A program made the translations under genes and the position numbers. From Candidatus Bathyarchaeota archaeon (GTDB taxonomy: Archaea > Thermoproteota > Bathyarchaeia > 40CM-2-53-6): a DNA stretch of 10,382 nucleotides. Below, one piece after another: positions 1 through 5,529 of this stretch (position 1 is its first letter; every line of letters begins with the position of its first letter). Under the pieces are notes generated by a model. The model ran no database searches. It saw nothing but the letters and a program-made list of their open reading frames with translations, and was not told where the DNA came from. The stretch is from contig VBBG01000120.1 of NCBI GenBank assembly GCA_005882905.1, positions 3,943 through 14,324 of the forward strand. The letters run 5' to 3'.

Positions 1-196
1 CTAGGCGCATCGTCTGCTCATCGTGCCACGCCAACAGGTACACGAACTCAGTGCGCTGGCCGGTTTTCCCTTCCCACATGGCGATGATATCAAAGCCATA
101 CGACCTCATGATTCGTGCCGCGTGGTCTCGGAATCGGTCATGAAACGCTGCTTTGTTGCGTTCGAAAATTTCGTAGATTCTCAATTGGTGGATCAT
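1..196 (-). CDS. NIPSNAP family protein, N-terminal part (runs off left edge)
   Basis: Only the first 65 codons lie in the window; the gene continues past base 1. The protein begins MIHQLRIYEI and continues through a helix (about residues 13-33) to a strand with WEGKTGQRTEFVYLLAW. This is the pattern of the NIPSNAP fold, a small ferredoxin-like alpha/beta-barrel domain: an initial 'LRxYE' strand, a helix ending near 'YGF', and a 'F-YLLAW-D' strand. Members are small, often dimeric proteins of mostly unknown function, and some resemble antibiotic-biosynthesis monooxygenases. ATG at 196 is chosen because GGAAGG lies about 10 bases upstream and the protein starts exactly at the first conserved strand. 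It is divergent from the secreted protein at 289 and shares a 92-base promoter region with it. The family call is by recognition of the pattern; the specific role is unknown. Confidence 0.78.
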   Translation of the reverse strand, partial: MIHQLRIYEIFERNKAAFHDRFRDHAARIMRSYGFDIIAMWEGKTGQRTEFVYLLAWHDEQTMRL

Positions 197-213
197 GGTG
201 ACTTTCCTTCCGA

Positions 214-251
214 TGTTCTGATCTATTGGAACTCTTGTTCAAATCTATTGG
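214..251. repeat. Duplicated 16-base element in a divergent promoter
   Basis: TGTTC-NN-ATCTATTGG occurs at 214-229 and again at 236-251, in the same orientation, with 14 of 16 positions identical and a period of 22 bases (about two helical turns). It lies between the NIPSNAP start (196, minus) and the secreted-protein start (289, plus). On the minus strand the core reads CCAATAGAT, and its left copy sits about where a TATA box for a near-leaderless NIPSNAP transcript would be. On the plus strand the right copy runs directly into the TATA-like GGTTATACC at 251-259. It may be a tandem operator acting on both genes or a duplicated promoter element. Confidence 0.6.
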
Positions 252-259
252 GTTATACC
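251..259 (+). promoter_or_regulatory. TATA-like box for the secreted protein gene
   Basis: GGTTATACC is centred about 34 bases before the ATG at 289. With archaeal TATA-to-start spacing of about 26 bases, the transcript would begin near 281 and have a leader of roughly 8 bases. The GGGGAG at 279-284 would then lie partly at or upstream of the transcript start, so its use as a ribosome site is uncertain. Confidence 0.4.
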
Positions 260-288
260 TTCGGGTAGCCTATTGCTTGGGGAGACAA

Positions 289-822
289 ATGCGAAGAATG
301 GCACTGTTTGGAACAGTGATGTCGCTAGTGCTCACGCTGACTGTGGTAGTCCCGGTCTTGGGGGCACCCCCAGCCGGAATACCTCCAGAACAGGCATCCC
401 AGGGCCACCACCGAGCCCCTCTGCTCGCAGCAGGCACCATCCTGACAATAAGCGGGTCTGGAACAGCCTACAAAATCGGCAACAGGACCATAACTGAGAG
501 CGCAAGCATCAGTCTGACGGCGACTGTCGTCAAGAGCTCTCCCGGTCGCGCAATGCTCAATTTCACGGGCGGAACATTGACCGTCGGCTCAGACACTTAC
601 ACGGTAGTTAGTGGTCATGGAGTAATCAACCACGCTCACAAGATGATACTTCACATTGTCGTCAAAAACAGTGCAGACGCCACTTTCCGTCTGATACTCC
701 ACGGCGATCACGCCAAACCGTCATCGACCACAGCTTTCAACGTAGACTTCCAGATGCCACAGAGCAAGCTGGCCCACTTGTGGTTCCTGAAGTTCCCAGG
801 ACCAACAGTAACACCCAAGTAA
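289..822 (+). CDS. Secreted protein of unknown function
   Basis: This is a 177-residue protein. It has a short basic start (MRR), a hydrophobic stretch at about residues 5-24, and a probable signal-peptidase site near residues 23-26 (VLGA). After a Pro/His-rich linker (27-45), the mature part at about residues 50-170 is rich in alternating Thr, Ser, Val and Gly, typical of an all-beta domain. It includes SGSGTAYKIG, a GGTLTVGSDTYTV strand pair and a His-rich GHGVINHAHK segment. Two N-glycosylation sequons (NRT at 65, NFT at 91) fit an exported archaeal protein. ATG 289 was chosen over an in-frame ATG at 226 because the longer form would add 21 residues before the signal peptide. A 7-bp hairpin begins at the stop codon. 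I do not recognise the family well enough to give a function; a role in the cell surface or extracellular binding is only a guess. Confidence 0.75.
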   Translation: MRRMALFGTVMSLVLTLTVVVPVLGAPPAGIPPEQASQGHHRAPLLAAGTILTISGSGTAYKIGNRTITESASISLTATVVKSSPGRAMLNFTGGTLTVGSDTYTVVSGHGVINHAHKMILHIVVKNSADATFRLILHGDHAKPSSTTAFNVDFQMPQSKLAHLWFLKFPGPTVTPK

Positions 823-849
823 GATGGGCAAATGTCTAACCACCCATCT
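822..849. terminator. Hairpin at the stop codon of the secreted protein gene
   Basis: AGATGGG (822-828) can pair perfectly with CCCATCT (843-849) around a 14-base loop. A short T run (858-861) follows within about 10 bases. It starts on the last base of the TAA stop codon, which suits a transcription end or an mRNA 3'-end protecting structure. Confidence 0.4.
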
Positions 850-878
850 CCCTCCGATTTTCGGACTAAGGACGTGAA

Positions 879-965
879 TTGCTGGACTCGAAAGCCCTTC
901 TAGTAGGATCTGTGATTGGACTTTTACTATTTGCATATGAAAGTGAAGAAATAGCCAGCTTCTAG
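879..965 (+). CDS. Possible 28-residue single-helix membrane peptide
   Basis: In the otherwise empty gap between 822 and 1074, a TTG-initiated frame encodes 28 residues. These contain a run of about 15 hydrophobic residues (LLVGSVIGLLLFAY) followed by an acidic tail (ESEEIASF), the layout of a small single-pass membrane peptide. An in-frame stop lies 12 bases upstream. There is no convincing ribosome site, and a frame this short can arise by chance, so this is only a candidate. Apart from it and the hairpin at 822-849, I see nothing in this gap beyond a weak AT-rich TCTTAAGAAA stretch near 1021-1030 that could serve the downstream channel gene. Confidence 0.18.
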   Translation: MLDSKALLVGSVIGLLLFAYESEEIASF

Positions 966-1073
966 GCGTGAGCCTCGAGGCCGTTTCTTTCCACCGGTCT
1001 AGATCGTCCATCATTAACAAGTCTTAAGAAACCATCTCCCTCTAACGCGCTCGCCAAGACGTGAAGCCCCGAA

Positions 1074-1775
1074 TTGTCGAATGAACCGGACTTGGCTAGA
1101 AGGTATACAGCTGAACTTCTGGGAACTTTCATTTTCGTCTTTGTCGGAGCAGGCTCGGCCGTCGCCACCCAGTATGTGGGCGTATTCGATCCTGGATCAT
1201 CGCTCCTTGTTGCTGCGCTAGCAAACGGGCTGGGTCTAGCGATTGGAATCTCCATAACGATGGGAATCTCCGGCGGCGCTCTCAATCCCGCAGTAACTAT
1301 TGGACTGCTATTAGGGAAGAAGATTCCCGCAAAGGATGTGATTCCATACATTATCGCTGAGCTGGTCGGCGCCACGATCGCAGGGCTTCTCCTGATGGCC
1401 GTTTCTCCCTCTTCAGTCGGAAACGTCGTACATTGGGGAGCCCCGTCCCTATCCAGCGCCATAACGGTCGCTCAGGGAACACTCTTCGAACTGGTCATGA
1501 CCTTCCTGCTAGTCATGGCGGTCTACGGAACAATCGTCGACAAACGAGCCCCCAAGATAGGAGGCTTCGGAGTAGGACTAATCGTCCTAGCAGACGTCCT
1601 CACCGGCGGGCCCTTCACAGGCGCCGCGATGAATCCTGCGAGGGCAATGGGTCCGATGATAGCAAGCCTATCCTTCCGAAGCTACTGGTACATTTACTGG
1701 ATTGGACCGGTTATCGGTGCCGCATTGGCTGGTCTTATCTACAGTCGAGTCTTGGAGAAGTCGAGCGTAAACTAG
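1074..1775 (+). CDS. MIP family channel (aquaporin / glycerol facilitator)
   Basis: This is a 233-residue integral membrane channel that passively conducts water or small neutral solutes. It shows the six-helix, two-half-helix layout of the family. The first NPA box is at residues 71-73 (SGGALNPAVTIG) and the second at 187-189 (MNPARAMGP). Helix 1 begins almost at the N-terminus (AELLGTFIFVFVGAGSA). Aligning by spacing to the NPA boxes puts N51, V175, A184 and R190 at the aromatic/arginine filter positions. There is no His at the helix-5 position, so this is not a typical water-only AqpZ filter. The GGPFTGAAMNPAR segment resembles plant tonoplast TIP channels. The start is TTG at 1074: a stop codon lies 12 bases upstream in frame and there is no earlier start. 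No clear ribosome site is visible. It converges on the M20 gene across a hairpin. Water, glycerol, ammonia or urea are all possible substrates. Confidence 0.9.
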   Translation: MSNEPDLARRYTAELLGTFIFVFVGAGSAVATQYVGVFDPGSSLLVAALANGLGLAIGISITMGISGGALNPAVTIGLLLGKKIPAKDVIPYIIAELVGATIAGLLLMAVSPSSVGNVVHWGAPSLSSAITVAQGTLFELVMTFLLVMAVYGTIVDKRAPKIGGFGVGLIVLADVLTGGPFTGAAMNPARAMGPMIASLSFRSYWYIYWIGPVIGAALAGLIYSRVLEKSSVN

Positions 1776-1801
1776 GTCGAAACATCGTTCTCATGAAAAA
1801 G

Positions 1802-1845
1802 TGGGACAGCGAGCCATTGCTAACGACGAGTGGCCGCATGTCCCA
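1802..1845. terminator. Long imperfect hairpin between convergent genes
   Basis: TGGGACA (1802-1808) pairs with TGTCCCA (1839-1845). After a bulged A (1838), GCG (1809-1811) pairs with CGC (1835-1837). After another bulged A (1812), GCCA (1813-1816) pairs with TGGC (1831-1834) around a 14-base loop. That makes 14 pairs in total, lying between the stop codons of the MIP channel (1775) and the M20 hydrolase (1857). It would fold in transcripts from either side. No strong T tract follows, so it may be a 3'-end structure rather than a classical terminator. Confidence 0.5.
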
Positions 1846-1856
1846 GTCTTGGTGAC

Positions 1857-3047
1857 TTAATCACCCTTCGCCGGTTTTGTGAACTCGACCGCTAGCATTG
1901 CTAGCGAGGCTGCGCCATATTTGAGAACGTCCTCGTCGACTTTGAACCTAGAGCTATGGTTCGGATAGATGCATCCCTTCGATGAATTTACGGTTCCGAG
2001 GAAGTAGAAAGTGCCTGGCGCCTTGTGGAGGAATCTGGAGAAGTCTTCGCCTCCGAGTATTGGTTTGATAATCCTTGTCTTTGCGCCTGGGATCTTCTTG
2101 AGTATCTGCATCGCTTGCTCAGTTACCTTCGCGTCGTTGACAGTTACCGGGTAAGCGTCTTTTTCGAACTCGACAAGAGCCTTGGCGCCGAAGGCACGGG
2201 CTACGCCTCGCGAGACTTGTTGAACTTTGGCTTTGGCTCTCTTCCTCGTCGCTTCGTCCAGTGTCCTTATGGTCCCTTCAAGATGTGCCTCGTCGGGAAT
2301 TATATTCTCCTTTGTTCCACTATGGACCGATCCGACCGTGATTACGAAGGGCTGTACGGGATCGATCATTCTTCCAGATACCCCCTGTAGTGCGATTATG
2401 AGTTGAGCTGCGACGTAGACAGGGTCTATCGTCCGGTGGGGCTCGGACCCATGTCCTCCCTTGCCTACTATCCGGATTTTGAAGGTGTCGGGGGCTGCTG
2501 CAATCGGGCCTCCACGGAAGCAGAATTCTCTTGACTTGTGAGTGCCGTCTATGTGGAGACCGAAGACGTAATCGACTTTGGGGTTGTTCATGACTCCGTC
2601 CTCGATCATCGGCTTTGCTCCTCCCCGGCCGCCATGCTCCTCGGCTGGCTGGAAAAGAAACTTAACGGTGCCGCCAAATTCGTCTTTGTGATCCGCTAGA
2701 AGTTTTGCGGCTCCCAGGAGCATCGCAACGTGAGTGTCATGACCGCAGGCATGCATTACTCCCGTGACTTTGGACTTGAACTCGACATCCGCCATTTCCT
2801 CCAATGGGAGAGCGTCCATGTCTGCCCTGAGAGCGACAACTCGACCAGTCCTTGGACCCTTGAGTGTTCCCAGAACTCCAGTTCCACCGACTTTCTGCTT
2901 GACCTCTATGCCAAGAGCTTCGAGTCTATCAGCGACAAGTTTGGCGGTTGCCTCTTCATGATAGGCCAGTTCGGGCCTCTGATGAATTTCACGCCTGATC
3001 TCGATGATCTCAGGCTCGATCTTTGCCGCTTCCTTGAGAAAATCCAC
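1857..3047 (-). CDS. M20D family amidohydrolase / carboxypeptidase
   Basis: This is a 396-residue, probably cytosolic metal-dependent hydrolase of the M20D branch (thermostable carboxypeptidase, hippurate hydrolase, IAA-amino acid hydrolase relatives). It cleaves an amide bond between an acyl group or peptide and an amino acid. Visible metal ligands and catalytic residues are C101, H103 and D104 (MHACGHDTH), E136-E137 (QPAEE), H165 (GLHI) and H364 (YPNHSS). The start has the family signature EIRREIHQRPELAYHE (16-31). The dimerization/lid domain spans about 188-300 and begins KIRIVGKGGHGSEPHR. Length is normal. GTG at 3047 is chosen because an in-frame TGA lies three codons upstream, cutting off the ATG at 3062. 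A TATA-like CTTATCA on the minus strand near 3083-3089 could give a short leader. It is divergent from the ArsR gene. The exact substrate (N-acyl amino acid, short peptide or conjugate) cannot be told from sequence. Confidence 0.93.
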   Translation of the reverse strand: MDFLKEAAKIEPEIIEIRREIHQRPELAYHEEATAKLVADRLEALGIEVKQKVGGTGVLGTLKGPRTGRVVALRADMDALPLEEMADVEFKSKVTGVMHACGHDTHVAMLLGAAKLLADHKDEFGGTVKFLFQPAEEHGGRGGAKPMIEDGVMNNPKVDYVFGLHIDGTHKSREFCFRGGPIAAAPDTFKIRIVGKGGHGSEPHRTIDPVYVAAQLIIALQGVSGRMIDPVQPFVITVGSVHSGTKENIIPDEAHLEGTIRTLDEATRKRAKAKVQQVSRGVARAFGAKALVEFEKDAYPVTVNDAKVTEQAMQILKKIPGAKTRIIKPILGGEDFSRFLHKAPGTFYFLGTVNSSKGCIYPNHSSRFKVDEDVLKYGAASLAMLAVEFTKPAKGD

Positions 3048-3164
3048 GATTCTTCAACTCATTCCGCTTTGACGTGGAGCGTGATAAGGCTTCAAAGAGG
3101 GTCACAACTGTCGTCAAACTTGGCTGTTTCTTGCGTCTCCCAGGGTCGTGGATCTATGGAACAG

Positions 3165-3202
3165 CTTATATGCACCATCATGCATATGTATTATCATGCA
3201 TA
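3165..3202 (+). promoter_or_regulatory. TATA box and repeated operator over a leaderless start (arsR promoter)
   Basis: CTTATATGC (3165-3173) is centred about 28 bases before the ATG at 3196, the spacing of an archaeal TATA box for a leaderless mRNA. ATCATGCATA occurs twice as a direct repeat (3177-3186 and 3193-3202), and the second copy contains the start codon. TATGCA (3169-3174) is also an inverted match to TGCATA (3181-3186), overlapping the TATA box. A repressor bound here would cover both the TATA box and the transcription start, so autorepression by the ArsR product is the simplest reading. Confidence 0.65.
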
Positions 3203-3516
3203 CCTCTGTGTTCGAGGTCCTGGCTGACCCCACACGCCGGCGCATCGTCGAATTGCTCCGGAGCGGCGAACACGCGGTAAACGATATCGTCGAAAAAGTC
3301 GGCATCGACCAATCGGGCGTCTCTCGCCACCTCCACATCCTACATCAAGCAGGCTTCGTACAAGTCCATCCCGAAGGCCCCAAACGCCTCTACTCGCTCC
3401 GCCCAGAGCCCTTCCGCGAGCTAGAGACATGGCTGAGATCATACAGGCAGAGCATGCAAGAGAGCTTCAGCAGACTCGACGCCCACCTCGAACGGATGAA
3501 GAAGGAGGTGAAATGA
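3196..3516 (+). CDS. ArsR-type winged-helix transcriptional repressor
   Basis: This is a 106-residue DNA-binding regulator. It opens with the family signature FEVLADPTRRRIVELL (6-21), followed by the helix-turn-helix at about 28-55. The recognition helix is DQSGVSRHLHILHQAGFV (38-55) and the beta wing is about 55-68 (VQVHPEGPKRLYSL). The C-terminal helix (71-105) is charged and likely pairs the dimer. There is no cysteine, so the classical arsenic/metal site is absent; it resembles the ArsR subgroup that is usually paired with SRPBCC genes. ATG 3196 is preferred over an in-frame ATG at 3148 because the TATA box and repeats lie between them and because the protein then begins at the conserved domain. 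Its stop codon overlaps the start of the next gene, so the two are co-transcribed and probably translationally coupled. The signal it senses is unknown. Confidence 0.9.
   Translation: MHTSVFEVLADPTRRRIVELLRSGEHAVNDIVEKVGIDQSGVSRHLHILHQAGFVQVHPEGPKRLYSLRPEPFRELETWLRSYRQSMQESFSRLDAHLERMKKEVK
3504..3511 (+). promoter_or_regulatory. Strong Shine-Dalgarno deciding the SRPBCC start
   Basis: GGAGGTGA is a near-perfect complement to the 3' end of 16S rRNA. Its core ends 7 bases before the second of two consecutive ATG codons (3516), but only 4 bases before the first (3513). The distance favours 3516. The operon thus uses a leaderless start for its first gene and a Shine-Dalgarno for its second. Confidence 0.7.
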
Positions 3517-4010
3517 TGCAGAAAGAGAAGATCCAACACAAAGACGACCTAACGATTGCTCTCCCATCTGAGAAGGAGGTCCTCATCACCCGCACCCTCC
3601 ACGCGCCACGCAAACTCGTGTTCCAAGCCATGACCGAACCCAGGCACCTAAGAGAGTGGCTCGGCCCACGAGTCATGACCGTGACAGTCGCAGACGCCGA
3701 CCTCCGGGTCGGGGGTGCATGGCGCTTTGTGCACCGTGCTCCTGACGGCACCGACCATGCTTTCAGCGGACTAATCCAGGAGTTCCGAGCGCCCGAGCGG
3801 GTCGTGCGCACAAACAACTACGAGAACATACCCGGCGCAGAATCACTAGAGACAATGACTCTGGAAGAGCACGGTGGAAGGACAGTGGTCACTATCCGCG
3901 TCCTCTTCAAGAGTCGCGAACAACGCGACGGCTACATCGCCTCAGGCGCGGAGGGAGGCATGAGGGAATCCTACGACCGCTTGGACGAACTCCTCCCGAG
4001 GATCGCCTGA
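3516..4010 (+). CDS. SRPBCC / AHSA1 family protein (Aha1 C-terminal-like domain)
   Basis: This is a 164-residue soluble protein with the helix-grip (START-like) fold that encloses a hydrophobic ligand. Typical signatures are visible: ITRTLHAPRKLVFQAMTEP (24-42) leading to the EWLGP turn (47-51), then VGGAWRFVH (66-73) and HAFSGLIQEFRAPERVV (81-97). The C-terminal family pattern GMRESYDRLDELL lies at 148-160. Proteins of this type are annotated as activators of Hsp90 ATPase by homology, but most prokaryotic members have no known ligand. The gene overlaps the ArsR stop codon (ATGATG at 3513-3518; the first ATG would add one Met). ArsR plus AHSA1 pairs are common in bacteria and archaea. It is likely controlled by the upstream repressor. 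Family call sure, function open. Confidence 0.9.
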   Translation: MQKEKIQHKDDLTIALPSEKEVLITRTLHAPRKLVFQAMTEPRHLREWLGPRVMTVTVADADLRVGGAWRFVHRAPDGTDHAFSGLIQEFRAPERVVRTNNYENIPGAESLETMTLEEHGGRTVVTIRVLFKSREQRDGYIASGAEGGMRESYDRLDELLPRIA

Positions 4011-4170
4011 GTTCAAACCGCACATTGGTGGCGTTTCGGCCCGGTTGCTGGAACGTCGCCTTCCCGATTTTTCTGAACAAGTTTCTACTCCCGTTTTGGC
4101 TCGTCATGATGATTCAATAATATGGAATGTCGATTTGGCTGTGGAGGTCCCAATTTCGCGCCTTGGTTGG

Positions 4171-4206
4171 AAAGAAAAGCGCGGTTGGTGGGCCGCTCCG
4201 TTTTTT
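4171..4206. terminator. Probable bidirectional terminator between convergent operons
   Basis: GCGG (4181-4184) can pair with CCGC (4193-4196). On the plus strand a run of six T (4201-4206) follows after 4 bases. On the minus strand the same hairpin is followed by CTTTTCTTT (complement of 4171-4179). T-rich tails on both sides suit termination of both the SRPBCC operon and the SPFH operon, whose stop codon (TAA, 4205-4207) overlaps the plus-strand T run. The stem is short. The rest of the 194-base gap from 4011 holds only a T5 stretch (4069-4073) and no convincing gene. Confidence 0.45.
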
Positions 4207-5143
4207 ATGGTCCTGACTTTGTGGGGATGATCAGTGAGCCGTTGGGGCTCCCTACGAATATGTACAAGTTTTGACCTGTCAGTTTGCTCAGCAATTGCAG
4301 TTCTGTGTACATGTTAGTGAAGGCTGCGACTTGAGTTGAGTTCCATGTGGTCCCTGTCTGTGTCTCGACTTGCGAGATGATTTCGCTGATAGACTGTGCG
4401 TTCGCTAGAGCCTGGATTAGCGTGGCGTTTGCCTGAGCTTGGGCTGCGATGATGGTTGCGTTTCGTTGGCCGAGGGCGGTGACGATGAGTTGTTGAGCCT
4501 GGAACTGTGCTTGAAGCAGTTGTTGCTGCGCGTTGAGCTTGGCCTGGATTGCTGCCAGGAAGCTGTTTGGTAGAACGATGTCCCTGAGGTTGAGTTCTAC
4601 CAGCTGTATGTCGTTTGCCAATGACGGCTCGGTCGCGAGGCTAGTCGTTAGCTTGTTCTCTACGCCGGCTTGGATCTGCGCTCTTACCGCTTGTAGTTCG
4701 TCAGCTGTGTAATTCGCGACGACATCTCTCACACTGGACCTGATGAGTGGAACGAGTGTGTTGTCCTCCCAGGACAGAGCTGGATAGTGTTTGTAGAGCG
4801 TTATGACATTGGTGGCCATTACCTGGTAACGTATGGTCACGTCGAGAGAGACATTGAGATTATCCCGTGTGAGAACATTGATGTTGTTCCCTGGTCCGAC
4901 CATCTGTATGGTTTGAACCGCGGTCGAAACTATCACCACGTTCACCCACGGTACGCTCTTCCATGCAAGCGTTGGCCCCGCAACGGGCCCACTGAAATCT
5001 CCAGAGTAGGGGTTAACCAGTATGCCCACTTGCGACACGCCGATGGTGTAGATGTTGGCGGCGATCAAGCCGAGCGAAGTCAGGGCGATTATTAGCAGTA
5101 TTACGAATGCCGCGAGTCTACGCGGAAAGCGTACAAGAGACAT
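4205..5143 (-). CDS. SPFH/prohibitin-like membrane protein with uncharged coil
   Basis: This is a 312-residue protein with one N-terminal membrane helix (about 10-30) after a basic start (MSLVRFPRRL), which suggests the N-terminus stays inside. The SPFH (stomatin, prohibitin, flotillin, HflK/C) core follows at about 33-195: VGILVNPYSG, a TRDNLNVSLDVTIRYQV strand pair (92-108), and VRDVVANYTADEL (138-150). A helical region comes next (about 195-262). Family members form large membrane-bound rings that scaffold proteases or lipid domains. Residues 203-252, rich in Gln, Ala and Asn, contain only one charged residue (R227), whereas family coils are usually full of Lys and Glu. Several N-glycosylation sequons are present. 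ATG 5143 is preferred because the membrane helix then follows directly; an upstream TTG at 5212 would add 23 residues. It is the last gene of a probable three-gene operon. No NfeD partner is nearby. Confidence 0.8.
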   Translation of the reverse strand: MSLVRFPRRLAAFVILLIIALTSLGLIAANIYTIGVSQVGILVNPYSGDFSGPVAGPTLAWKSVPWVNVVIVSTAVQTIQMVGPGNNINVLTRDNLNVSLDVTIRYQVMATNVITLYKHYPALSWEDNTLVPLIRSSVRDVVANYTADELQAVRAQIQAGVENKLTTSLATEPSLANDIQLVELNLRDIVLPNSFLAAIQAKLNAQQQLLQAQFQAQQLIVTALGQRNATIIAAQAQANATLIQALANAQSISEIISQVETQTGTTWNSTQVAAFTNMYTELQLLSKLTGQNLYIFVGSPNGSLIIPTKSGP

Positions 5144-5150
5144 GTTAGCC

Positions 5151-5228
5151 CTATTCTCCGGGTTTCCTCCCCAATTGTTTATCAAAGATTTCACCTCCAA
5201 ATAGTCTTCCAATTACTATTGGAATCAT
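5151..5228 (-). CDS. Possible 25-residue bridging ORF before the SPFH gene
   Basis: A frame starting with ATG two bases after the stop of the 97-residue membrane gene ends with TAG just 7 bases before the SPFH ATG at 5143. It encodes 25 residues starting MIPIVIGRLFGGE. It fills the gap between the two genes almost exactly, which would suit translational coupling or a leader peptide. No clear ribosome site precedes it, and it competes with a possible TTG-initiated N-terminal extension of the SPFH protein in another frame. It may be chance. Confidence 0.15.
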   Translation of the reverse strand: MIPIVIGRLFGGEIFDKQLGRKPGE

Positions 5229-5230
5229 CT

Positions 5231-5524
5231 TCACGGTTCTCTATCCAGGGCAAGGAATGTTAGACTGAAGCCTACGGCGAAGGCACCAAGGGCCATGTGT
5301 TTGTTTCGGAAGGCATCCCAGTCCCACCATATCCAAAGAGCCGAAAATACCACGGGTCCAGCAATCGCTAGTGCTATTGCGATTCGCCTGAAGAGCAGTG
5401 CAACGGTGAAAGTCCCCGAGAATACCCCGCACAATAGGCAAAGAAAGATGGGGATAAATGTCATTTTCGATGCTGCATTCTCGAGGGGGTTCACGCCTTC
5501 TTGTCCCGAGGTCTGACGTCGCAT
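5231..5524 (-). CDS. Small three-helix membrane protein, unknown function
   Basis: This is a 97-residue protein with a polar N-terminus (1-21) and three predicted membrane helices at about 22-45, 48-67 and 77-93. A Trp-rich junction WIWWDWD (64-70) follows helix 2, at the membrane edge. ATG 5524 is chosen because it lies 5 bases after the stop of the 63-residue gene, with GGGAAGA about 10 bases upstream. A later in-frame ATG at 5464 would start right at helix 1. It sits between the 63-residue gene and the SPFH gene on the same strand, so a role as membrane partner of the SPFH protein is a reasonable inference. I do not recognise the family. Confidence 0.6.
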   Translation of the reverse strand: MRRQTSGQEGVNPLENAASKMTFIPIFLCLLCGVFSGTFTVALLFRRIAIALAIAGPVVFSALWIWWDWDAFRNKHMALGAFAVGFSLTFLALDREP

Positions 5525-5529
5525 AGCGA

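Noticed and set aside
226..288. N-terminal extension of the secreted protein from ATG 226
   Set aside because: It would place 21 residues before a complete signal peptide and run through the repeat element and TATA-like box; ATG 289 is better placed.
962..1462. 166-residue open frame on the minus strand
   Set aside because: It lies antisense to the MIP channel, whose NPA motifs prove the other frame; no domain pattern is visible.
3169..3202. Short repeats at the arsR promoter as a CRISPR or mobile-element end
   Set aside because: There are only two 10-base copies with no spacer regularity, no target duplication and no transposase; the promoter position explains them better.
4045..4230. 61-residue open frame on the plus strand in the convergent gap
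   Set aside because: It has no ribosome site or promoter, runs through the terminator hairpin, and overlaps the 3' end of the SPFH gene.
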